A stretch of 32,713 nt of DNA, taken from B1SED10-75 sp964636865. GTDB lineage: Bacteria > Bacillota > Dethiobacteria > DTU022 > PWGO01. This document shows positions 1 to 7,244 of the stretch, in pieces. The position numbers and the translations under genes were made by a program. Under the pieces are notes generated by a model. That model saw only the letters and a list, made by a program, of their open reading frames with translations. It did no database searches and was not told the DNA's origin. The stretch spans positions 1 to 32,713 of the forward strand of contig CAZWVJ010000018.1 of assembly GCA_964636865.1 (NCBI GenBank), given 5' to 3'. The first letter of the stretch is position 1. Each line of letters opens with the position of its first letter.

Positions 1-423
1 GGTAATCTTTACCTGGCTGCCTTTTGTCACCAAAGAAAAAACCTGCGCAGTTTTCGTGTAGATCGCTTTATTTCTCTGGTAAAAACCGCCCATAAATTCG
101 AACGCAGTGATAATTTCGACTTGGAAAATTACCTTGAAAATAGTTGGCGGGTCTATCGGGGCATGAAAGAAATAGAGTTGAATTTACTCATTTATCCGCC
201 TACATCCAGACTTTTTAGAGAGTCGAGATACCACAGTACTCAGAAAAATTACGAATTAGAAGAAGGTTGCCTGGAATGTGTTTTTGAAGTAACCGATACT
301 CCTGAACTGCGAAGCTGGCTTCTTTCTTGGGGAAGCCAAGTAGTTATTCAAGAACCAAAAGAACTTAGAGCAAACGTAAAAAAAGAACTTCAGAAGTGCC
401 TGAAGAATTACCATGATATGTAA
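1..423 (+). CDS. WYL-domain transcriptional regulator, C-terminal part
   Basis: The frame is open from the first base to a TAA at 421-423, so this is the 3' end (140 codons) of a gene that begins upstream. The first visible residues (NLYLAAFCHQR, then LRSFRVDRF) match the end of a WYL domain, a ligand- or nucleic-acid-sensing domain found behind an N-terminal helix-turn-helix. The remaining ~100 residues fit the WCX extension that follows WYL domains in such regulators. A TTG at 121 lies inside the conserved region and is not a credible start. The DNA-binding half is outside the window. The gene points toward the acetoacetyl-CoA synthetase operon across a 452-nt gap with two palindromes. It is a candidate regulator of that operon, but this is inference from position only. 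Confidence 0.8.
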   Translation, partial: GNLYLAAFCHQRKNLRSFRVDRFISLVKTAHKFERSDNFDLENYLENSWRVYRGMKEIELNLLIYPPTSRLFRESRYHSTQKNYELEEGCLECVFEVTDTPELRSWLLSWGSQVVIQEPKELRANVKKELQKCLKNYHDM

Positions 424-875
424 TTACTTGAGTTAAATTAGATAAATAACTTTCAAATTTAAGCCAAAGTCGTTAATTCAATTACAAGATTTTGCCGCAT
501 AACTTGGTTTTCAAAGTTTCCCATATAAAATAGAAATCCTCAAATTTATTAAAAGAAGATTTTTATCAAATTTCGTTATATAGAGGTGCTGTAAACCCGC
601 TAACATACTAAAAAGTATTTTTAAGTAAAATATGATACTATTAAGTATAAAAATTTTAAATATTAGAAGGAAATAATATTTGAGCGTAGAATCATATTTT
701 ATGCAGTTAATTATTTTTATTTATTATTTTTTGAATAATATAAGCACTTAATTATTTGTAGTTCTTTTATTTGATTAAGAAAGGAGGAGGAAATATTTTT
801 AAGCTTTATCCTGAATTTATACTGTCAGTAGTTTTGTAAAACATCATTTTTATTTTTAAGGAGGAATGAGCAATT
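424..875. other. 452-nt AT-rich intergenic region upstream of aacS
   Basis: No convincing gene lies here. Visible items are: a weak promoter candidate (TTGGTT at 504-509, 16 nt, TAAAAT at 526-531); two palindromes ATACT-N4-AGTAT at 605-618 and 635-648; a TATGAT at 631-636 overlapping the second palindrome, without a good -35; a 23-codon TTG-started reading frame (680-751) with a weak SD at 665-671 and a hydrophobic product; and a very strong orphan Shine-Dalgarno (AAGGAGGAGG, 781-790) followed only by a 14-codon frame from an ATT codon (795-839). The last two could be a leader peptide or gene remnants, but neither is supported by more than position. Confidence 0.5.
605..648. promoter_or_regulatory. 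Twin palindromic operator-like sites
   Basis: ATACT-aaaa-AGTAT at 605-618 and ATACT-atta-AGTAT at 635-648 have identical 5-nt arms and 4-nt spacers, and their starts are exactly 30 bp apart (about three helical turns). This geometry suits cooperative binding of a dimeric repressor to one DNA face. The second site overlaps a TATGAT -10-like hexamer. The cognate regulator is unknown; chance occurrence in AT-rich DNA is possible but the repeated arms and phasing argue against it. Confidence 0.45.
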
Positions 876-2831
876 ATGAAACAACCATTATGGGAACCAA
901 GTGAAGAAAGAATTAAAAATGCGAATATGACGCATTTTATCAATTATGTTAATGAAAAACTTGGCACTAACTTCAAAGATTATGAAAGCTTATATAACTG
1001 GTCGGTAGATGACATTAAAAGCTTTTGGAGCATTATGTGGGAATATGGAGAAATTATACACTCACAAGGATATAATGAAATTGTAGATGATACGGAAAAA
1101 GTGTTTGGCCGCAAATGGTTTGAAGGAGCCAAACTAAATTTTGCCGAAAATCTGCTGCGCTTTAAAGATGAAGATAAAGTGGCTATGATTTTTAAAGGTG
1201 AAGCTAGTGAACCTCAAAGAATTACTTACCGCGAGCTTTATGACGAGGTTGCCCGTATTAGGCGTTCTTTGGATGATATGGGGATTAAAGAAGGAGATCG
1301 GGTAGCCGGCTTTATGCCTAATATGATTGAAACAGTGGTAGCTATGTTGGCAGCTACCAGTATGGGAGCAATTTGGTCTTCATGTTCACCTGACTTCGGT
1401 GTTCAGGGTGCTTATGATCGCTTTGGACAAATTGAACCCCGGATATTGTTTACTGCTAATGGGTATTCTTATAAAGGGAAGCCTTCAGATTCTTTAGGTA
1501 AAGTAAAGGAATTAAAAGAAAGAATACCTTCCATTGAAAAAGTTGTAGTAGTTCCTTATACGGAAGAAAGGGCGGATATTAGCAGCATATCAAACGCAAT
1601 ACATTATCAAGACTTTCGCTCCACGGAAGATGGTCTTTCAATAGACTTTACACAGCTTCCCTTTGATCATCCGGTTTATATACTTTATTCTTCCGGCACT
1701 ACAGGAGCACCAAAGTGTATTGTACACGGTGCCGGCGGCACGTTGATCCAGCACCTGAAAGAATTAATCCTTCATACTGATTTAAAGAAGGAAGATACCA
1801 TACATTATTTTACCACCTGTGGATGGATGATGTGGAACTGGCTGGTGAGTGCGCTGGCTGTTGGATCCACTGTATTTTTATATGATGGCAATCCTTTTCA
1901 TCCCGATGCGGGTTCCCAGTTCCAGCATATTCAGGATTTTGGAATTAATATTTTCGGAGCCAGTGCGCGTTACATAGCTGCCGTAGAACAAGCGGGCGTT
2001 AAGCCCGGTGAATCCTATAAGCTTGATCATTTGAAATCTATATTGTCAACGGGATCACCATTAACATTGGAAAGTTTTCACTTTGTTTATCGGGACATAA
2101 AAAAAGACCTGTGCCTCTCATCTATTTCAGGGGGAACTGATATTGTGTCTTGTTTTGCTCTGGGTAATCCTATTTTGCCTGTTTATCCTGAAGAGTTACA
2201 ATGCCGTGGCCTGGGGATGAAAGTAGAAGCTTATGATGATTATGGCAACCCGGTAATTAATGAAAAAGGAGAATTGGTTTGTACCAAACCTTTCCCTTCA
2301 AGGCCTGTTTACTTTTGGAATGATGAAAATAACGAAAAGTATCACAAGGCTTACTTTGAAAAATTTCCCGGGGTATGGTCTCACGGAGACTATGTTTTAA
2401 TTACGGAAAATGGCGGTGTAATTATATATGGGCGTTCTGATGCAACTCTTAACCCCGGGGGTATAAGAATCGGAACAGCCGAAATATACACACAAGTTGA
2501 TACTATTCCCGAAGTAGTGGACAGCTTGGTGGTTGGGCAAAAAGTAGATGGAGATGAAAGAGTAGTACTTTTTGTGAAACTTGATGAGGGAGTTACTTTC
2601 GATGAAGAGTTAGAGAAAAAGATAAAAACCACTATCAGGCAGAATACTACACCCAGGCATGTTCCGGCTAAAGTAATCCCTATAGCTGATATACCCTATA
2701 CTATTAATGGTAAAAAAGTTGAAGTGGCTGTACGTCAGGTAATCCACAATGAGACAGTGAAAAATAAAGAGGCTCTGGCTAATCCGGAAGCTTTAGATTG
2801 TTACGAAAACCTTCCTGAACTTCAAGAGTAG
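876..2831 (+). CDS. aacS: Acetoacetyl-CoA synthetase (acetoacetate-CoA ligase)
   Basis: ATP-dependent ligase of the ANL (acyl/aryl-CoA synthetase) superfamily that activates acetoacetate to acetoacetyl-CoA through an acyl-AMP intermediate in the cytosol. The 651-residue length matches acetoacetate-CoA ligases. The N-terminal ~100 residues form the ACAS_N cap of acetyl- and acetoacetyl-CoA synthetases. The AMP-binding P-loop YSSGTTG is at 271-277 and the C-terminal adenylation lysine is likely K613 in the INGKK motif. The ATG start has a strong SD (AAGGAGG, 858-864). It is followed 37 nt downstream by an acyl-CoA dehydrogenase and probably cotranscribed, suggesting ketone-body, polyhydroxybutyrate or branched-chain acid catabolism. 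A related short-chain acyl-CoA ligase specificity cannot be excluded from sequence alone. Confidence 0.88.
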   Translation: MKQPLWEPSEERIKNANMTHFINYVNEKLGTNFKDYESLYNWSVDDIKSFWSIMWEYGEIIHSQGYNEIVDDTEKVFGRKWFEGAKLNFAENLLRFKDEDKVAMIFKGEASEPQRITYRELYDEVARIRRSLDDMGIKEGDRVAGFMPNMIETVVAMLAATSMGAIWSSCSPDFGVQGAYDRFGQIEPRILFTANGYSYKGKPSDSLGKVKELKERIPSIEKVVVVPYTEERADISSISNAIHYQDFRSTEDGLSIDFTQLPFDHPVYILYSSGTTGAPKCIVHGAGGTLIQHLKELILHTDLKKEDTIHYFTTCGWMMWNWLVSALAVGSTVFLYDGNPFHPDAGSQFQHIQDFGINIFGASARYIAAVEQAGVKPGESYKLDHLKSILSTGSPLTLESFHFVYRDIKKDLCLSSISGGTDIVSCFALGNPILPVYPEELQCRGLGMKVEAYDDYGNPVINEKGELVCTKPFPSRPVYFWNDENNEKYHKAYFEKFPGVWSHGDYVLITENGGVIIYGRSDATLNPGGIRIGTAEIYTQVDTIPEVVDSLVVGQKVDGDERVVLFVKLDEGVTFDEELEKKIKTTIRQNTTPRHVPAKVIPIADIPYTINGKKVEVAVRQVIHNETVKNKEALANPEALDCYENLPELQE

Positions 2832-2868
2832 TCATTAAAGCTTAAAATAATTGGAAAGGGGAAAGGTA

Positions 2869-4008
2869 ATGGATTTTAATTTGAGTGAAAATCACCAAAT
2901 GATCAAAAAAATGGTCGGTGATTTTGCCCGTAATGAAATAGCTCCCATTGTAGAAGATTTGGAAAAAGAAGAGAAGTTTCCTCGGGAAATATTTGATAAA
3001 ATGGCTGAACTTGATCTTTTTGCTTTACCTTTTAGCGAAGAATATGGAGGAACCGGGGATGGTTATCTCGCTTATGCTTTAGCTGTAGAGGAGATTTCAA
3101 AAATCTCTGCTTCTATTGGTATAACTTATGCGGCTCATTGTTCCATAGGAAGTGGTCCTATCTATCTATTTGGCACAGAAGAGCAAAAACAAGAGTGGGT
3201 TCCTCTTCTTGCCCGAGGAGAAGCTGTTGCAGCTTTCGGCCTAACGGAGCCTGAAGCCGGTTCTGATGCCGGCTCTACGAGAACTACTGCTGTTTTAGAA
3301 GGGAACAACTGGGTTATTAATGGAAGTAAGTGTTTTATAACTAACGCTTCTGTAGCCAATGTAGCGGTAGTAACAGCATTAACGGAACCGGGCCAGGGAA
3401 GAAAAGGTATCAGCGCCTTTATAGTACCTACTGATACTCCCGGCTATAATGTATCCAAGGCATATGACAAAATGGGTTTGAAAGCGTCGGATACAGCGGA
3501 GATGGTTTTAGATAATGTTAAAATTCCAAAAGAAAATATTTTAGGTAAAAGAGGAGAAGGTTTTAAGCAGTTTTTGCAGGTTCTTGATGGTGGGCGTATC
3601 AGTATTGGCGCGTTGTCATTAGGGATTGCCGCAACTTGTTTGGAATCTTCTTTAGAATATGCCAAGCAGAGAGTTCAATTCGATCAACCGATTAGCAAGT
3701 TTCAAGCTATTCAGTTCAAGCTTGCCGATATGGCTATGGAAGTTGAGCTTGCCCGATTAATGGTTCATAAAGCTGCCTGGCTTAAAGATAATTCTTACCC
3801 TTTTAGCCAGGAGGCTGCTATGGCAAAGCTTTTTGCCTCGGAAACAGCAGTGAGGGCTGCGTTGGAAGCAATCCAAATATACGGGGGGTATGGATACGTA
3901 AGAGATTATCCCATGGAAAGGTATCTGAGAGATGCCAAGTTAATGGAAATCGGGGAAGGGACCTCGGAAATACAGCGCCTGGTGATTGCTCGTCAACTGG
4001 GATGTTAA
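2869..4008 (+). CDS. Acyl-CoA dehydrogenase
   Basis: FAD-dependent alpha,beta-dehydrogenation of acyl-CoA thioesters, passing electrons to ETF. The protein is 379 aa, the normal family length. It has the three classical parts: N-terminal helical, central beta (signature FGLTEPEAGSDAGS) and C-terminal helical (QIYGGYGYVRDYPMER). The catalytic base is E363 in IGEGTSEIQR, the position used by short- and medium-chain enzymes. The ATG at 2869 is preferred over an in-frame TTG at 2851, because the SD (AAAGGGG, 2855-2861) lies 7 nt before the ATG and gives the canonical MDFNLSE start. No etfAB or thiolase is nearby, so substrate chain length is open: butyryl-, isovaleryl- or glutaryl-type enzymes all fit. 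Confidence 0.9.
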   Translation: MDFNLSENHQMIKKMVGDFARNEIAPIVEDLEKEEKFPREIFDKMAELDLFALPFSEEYGGTGDGYLAYALAVEEISKISASIGITYAAHCSIGSGPIYLFGTEEQKQEWVPLLARGEAVAAFGLTEPEAGSDAGSTRTTAVLEGNNWVINGSKCFITNASVANVAVVTALTEPGQGRKGISAFIVPTDTPGYNVSKAYDKMGLKASDTAEMVLDNVKIPKENILGKRGEGFKQFLQVLDGGRISIGALSLGIAATCLESSLEYAKQRVQFDQPISKFQAIQFKLADMAMEVELARLMVHKAAWLKDNSYPFSQEAAMAKLFASETAVRAALEAIQIYGGYGYVRDYPMERYLRDAKLMEIGEGTSEIQRLVIARQLGC

Positions 4009-4080
4009 TAAAACAGTGCAATGTAATAGTGATACTTATTTTATTAGATAATATGTAAAATATAATAAGCTATTTATTAT

Positions 4081-4150
4081 GCCGGTAGTAGGTAAAGAAA
4101 TAATTTTTAAATATTATCATAAATTTTTAATCCTACTGCCGGCTTTTTTA
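4081..4150 (+). terminator. Rho-independent terminator after the acyl-CoA dehydrogenase gene
   Basis: GCCGGTAGTAGG (4081-4092) pairs with CCTACTGCCGGC (4132-4143) with one T-G wobble, giving a 12-bp GC-rich stem directly followed by TTTTTT. The 39-nt loop is unusually long for an intrinsic terminator, but stem quality and T-tract position are good. It separates the aacS group from the lipoprotein-recD2 group. Confidence 0.75.
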
Positions 4151-4312
4151 TTAACATGAAAAAGCTCTTCGTCAATACTTTTTGTGAATTCCCGGTAAAA
4201 ATTAAGAGGAATATAGAAACTATTGAAGAAATTGTTATAATAATTATAAGGAAACAAATAAAGCTCTATATAATTATTAATTTGGTTCCCATAAAAAAAG
4301 GGGGGGAGTAAA
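4151..4312 (+). promoter_or_regulatory. Promoter region of the lipoprotein-recD2-lysC group
   Basis: The clearest promoter-like element is an extended -10, TGTTATAAT at 4233-4241, without a recognisable -35 at 16-18 nt. Transcription would start near 4248, giving a leader of about 65 nt. The leader ends in an A7G7 tract (4293-4306) whose G-run is part of the ribosome binding site. No other gene or RNA structure was seen here. Confidence 0.35.
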
Positions 4313-4999
4313 GTGAAAAGAAAAATATTTTTGGTTATTTTAGTTTTATTATGTATTTTATTTATGACCGGATGCGTAGAAGGAGATTTTTATATTTCTT
4401 TTAACCTGGACGGAAGCGCCGATCTGGAATTTACTTTACTGGCAAGCTCTCAACTTGATATGCTTGGAGATACACAACAAATTTTCGGCTCAATGGAAGA
4501 AGATTTAGAAAGAGACGGTTTTACGGTAGAACCTTTAGAAAGAGGCGATATGAAAGGATTTCAAGCTAAAAGGCATGTTGAAGATGCGGAAGAATTAAGG
4601 GACATAGAGTTTTTAGGCGAGATGGAATCCCCTGAGATTCAAATTGAAGAGGGCTTTTTTACTGATAAATATGCCGTAGATCATACTTTTTCTATGGCCG
4701 GAGTTGATATCGGAGCAAGAAATGGTGATATGCTCGCGATGTTAGATCCCGACATGACTATCAGAATGGAGTTTCCCATTTCACCTGCCAGCCATAATGC
4801 AGATGAAGTTAGTGAGGATGGAAGGACCTTAGTGTGGGATTTGGACTTTGAAGAAGCAAATCATATGGAGGTAGCCGTAAACGTGCCTGATATATTTACA
4901 ATAGTTATGTTAGTTTTGGCAATAGTGGTTGTAATAGTTCTAATTATAGTGTTTATAAAAAGAATGAAAGATCGTGATAAGGAAGTATCGAATAATTAA
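4313..4999 (+). CDS. LppM-like lipoprotein with C-terminal transmembrane helix
   Basis: 228-aa secreted membrane protein of unknown function. Residues 1-21 form a lipoprotein signal peptide: MKRK, a hydrophobic core, then a lipobox ending FMTG-C with the lipidated cysteine at C21. The region after the cysteine (GDFYISFNLDGSADLEF...) resembles the LppM/DUF3153 domain of actinobacterial and clostridial lipoproteins. Near the C-terminus a very hydrophobic helix (about 195-215, IVMLVLAIVVVIVLIIVFI) is followed by a basic and polar tail (KRMKDRDK), so the protein may be anchored at both ends with its tail in the cytosol. The GTG start follows a G7AG ribosome binding site. It is 24 nt upstream of recD2 and is probably cotranscribed with it. 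The family match is by eye and the role is unknown. Confidence 0.75.
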   Translation: MKRKIFLVILVLLCILFMTGCVEGDFYISFNLDGSADLEFTLLASSQLDMLGDTQQIFGSMEEDLERDGFTVEPLERGDMKGFQAKRHVEDAEELRDIEFLGEMESPEIQIEEGFFTDKYAVDHTFSMAGVDIGARNGDMLAMLDPDMTIRMEFPISPASHNADEVSEDGRTLVWDLDFEEANHMEVAVNVPDIFTIVMLVLAIVVVIVLIIVFIKRMKDRDKEVSNN

Positions 5000-5023
5000 A
5001 ACTCCTTCAGGAGGCCTTTCTTT

Positions 5024-7243
5024 TTGGAAACGATATATGGATATTTAGAAAGAATTACATTTTATAATGAAGAAAATCATTTTATAGTAGCAAAGTTAAA
5101 AGAAAAAGGAAAAAGAGAACTTACCACCATTGTCGGGAATTTGGCCGGGCTTAACCCTGGAGTTTTTTTAAAGCTTGAAGGCAAATGGGAGCATAATAAA
5201 AAATATGGCGAACAATTTAAAGTAGAACGTTATGAAACAGTACTACCGGCAACGGCAAAGGGCATAGAAAAGTATCTCGGTTCAGGGCTGATTAAAGGAA
5301 TCGGTCCTGTAATGGCCCAGCGCATGGTTGACAAATTTGGTGCTGATACTATTGACGTTATTGAAAAGGAACCGCAAAAGTTGCTTGAAGTAGAAGGTAT
5401 TGGCCACAAACGAATCGAGATGATAGCTGAAGCATGGGAAGAACAAAAAGATATCAAAGACATAATGCTTTTTTTGCAGGAGCAAGGAGTAAGTGCCACC
5501 TATTCGGCTAAAATATACAAAGCATATGGAAAAGATGCCATAAATATTGTAAATGAAAATCCGTATAGGCTGGCCTCTGATATAAAAGGGATTGGTTTCG
5601 TTATAGCTGATAAAATCGCTCAAAAAATTGGATTTAAACCGGAATCTGTTGCCAGGGCAGAAGAAGGTACAGTTTATACTCTCCAAAACCTCACTAATGA
5701 AGGTCATGTATATTACCCTTATGAATCTCTCATCGACAAAACAAAAGAAATGTTGAATGTAGATAGGGAGGTAATAGTTAAAGCTATTTCTAATTTATTT
5801 GAAAAAAACAGGATTATAGTGGAAGATTTGGTTAACTCGTTTGAAGAAGATTTAGCTACCAATCAGAAAGCGGTTTATTTGCCGTTCTTACATGTTGCCG
5901 AAGTAAATCTATCATACAGGCTTTTGCAGCTTCGCGATCAACAGAGCTTGTTTAGCGATATCGATGCGGAAAAATTCCTTTTTCAAGTAGAAAAGGAACT
6001 AAATATAAAACTGGCTCCCAAACAGAGGGAAGCGATTTTATTGTCATCAAAGCGCAAGGTGATGGTAATAACCGGAGGTCCGGGGACGGGAAAAACAACA
6101 ATTATCAAATCGATGATTAATATGTACAAGTCGAAAGGATTAAAAATACTCCTGGCTGCTCCCACCGGCAGGGCAGCTAAAAAAATGGAAGAAACCACCG
6201 GTTATGAAGCTAAAACTATTCACCGGTTATTGGAATTTAGCCCCCAAAAAGGCGGATTTCAGCGAAATACTGATTATCCTTTAAATGCTGATGTGGTAAT
6301 AATTGATGAAGCTTCCATGATTGATAATCTGCTTATGTATAACCTGGTTAAAGCAGTTCCCCCGGAAGCCAAGTTAATTTTGGTGGGAGATGTGCATCAA
6401 CTTCCGTCAGTGGGTCCGGGGAATGTTTTACGCGATATTATTAATTCCAATGTTATAGAAGTAGTAACACTTACAGAAATATTTCGGCAGTCTAAAGAAA
6501 GCAAAATAGTCCTTAACGCACATCGTATTAACAGGGGAAAATTCCCGGATATACGCCATCCGCCTGCCGGCAGTACTTCTGATTTCTATTTTATACAATC
6601 TGACGAACCCGAAGACGTATTGAAAAAAATTTGCGGGCTTTGCAAGTCTCATATTCCTCAGAAATTTAACTATGACGCTTTAAAAGATATACAGGTTTTA
6701 ACTCCCATGAATAAAGGAGTTATAGGGGTAGCTAATCTTAATGTAGAACTTCAAAAACTTTTAAATCCCGGTAAAAAGAAAGAAGTAGCTCATGGCAGTA
6801 AAATTTTTAAAGTTAAAGACAAAGTAATACAATTAGAAAACAATTATGATAAAGAAGTTTATAATGGTGACATAGGTTGGATCACTGACATTGACAGAGA
6901 AGATCGGGAAATTATTATTAATTTTGACGGCAAAATTGTAAAATATGATTTTATGGAATTGGATGAATTGTCGTTAGCATATGCGGTTTCAGTACATAAA
7001 TCTCAGGGGAGCGAATATCCCGTTGTCATTCTTCCGGTAATGGTGCAACATTTTATTTTATTACAGCGCAATCTTATTTATACCGGAATTACCAGGGGTA
7101 AAAAAATGGTAGTTTTAATTGGCACCAAAAAGGCATTGGCCATTTCTATTAATAACAATAAACCTTTTGAGCGTTATACCCGCTTAAAAGAAAGGTTGAG
7201 CAATGTGCCTTTACAAAAGAATAAAATAATGAAGGGTGGATAA
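5024..7243 (+). CDS. recD2: RecD2 family 5'-3' DNA helicase
   Basis: SF1B helicase of the stand-alone RecD2 type (found in bacteria lacking RecBC), involved in replication-fork stability, mismatch and recombination repair. The 739-aa length is typical. It has an N-terminal OB-like region (1-80), tandem helix-hairpin-helix motifs (GLIKGIGPVMAQ, VEGIGHKRI) up to about residue 200, Walker A GGPGTGKT at 351-358, Walker B DEAS at 428-431, and the C-terminal motifs SVHKSQGSEYP and YTGITRGKK. The TTG start is set by CAGGAGG (5008-5014), 9 nt upstream; no in-frame ATG precedes the conserved METIYGYLERITF region. The SD can pair with CTCC at 5002-5005 in a small hairpin. lysC starts 1 nt after its stop. 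Confidence 0.95.
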   Translation: METIYGYLERITFYNEENHFIVAKLKEKGKRELTTIVGNLAGLNPGVFLKLEGKWEHNKKYGEQFKVERYETVLPATAKGIEKYLGSGLIKGIGPVMAQRMVDKFGADTIDVIEKEPQKLLEVEGIGHKRIEMIAEAWEEQKDIKDIMLFLQEQGVSATYSAKIYKAYGKDAINIVNENPYRLASDIKGIGFVIADKIAQKIGFKPESVARAEEGTVYTLQNLTNEGHVYYPYESLIDKTKEMLNVDREVIVKAISNLFEKNRIIVEDLVNSFEEDLATNQKAVYLPFLHVAEVNLSYRLLQLRDQQSLFSDIDAEKFLFQVEKELNIKLAPKQREAILLSSKRKVMVITGGPGTGKTTIIKSMINMYKSKGLKILLAAPTGRAAKKMEETTGYEAKTIHRLLEFSPQKGGFQRNTDYPLNADVVIIDEASMIDNLLMYNLVKAVPPEAKLILVGDVHQLPSVGPGNVLRDIINSNVIEVVTLTEIFRQSKESKIVLNAHRINRGKFPDIRHPPAGSTSDFYFIQSDEPEDVLKKICGLCKSHIPQKFNYDALKDIQVLTPMNKGVIGVANLNVELQKLLNPGKKKEVAHGSKIFKVKDKVIQLENNYDKEVYNGDIGWITDIDREDREIIINFDGKIVKYDFMELDELSLAYAVSVHKSQGSEYPVVILPVMVQHFILLQRNLIYTGITRGKKMVVLIGTKKALAISINNNKPFERYTRLKERLSNVPLQKNKIMKGG

Positions 7244-7244
7244 A

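Noticed and set aside
5282..5707. 141-codon minus-strand frame inside recD2
   Set aside because: Lies wholly over conserved RecD2 helix-hairpin-helix sequence, lacks a recognisable fold or SD, and the plus-strand gene is certain.
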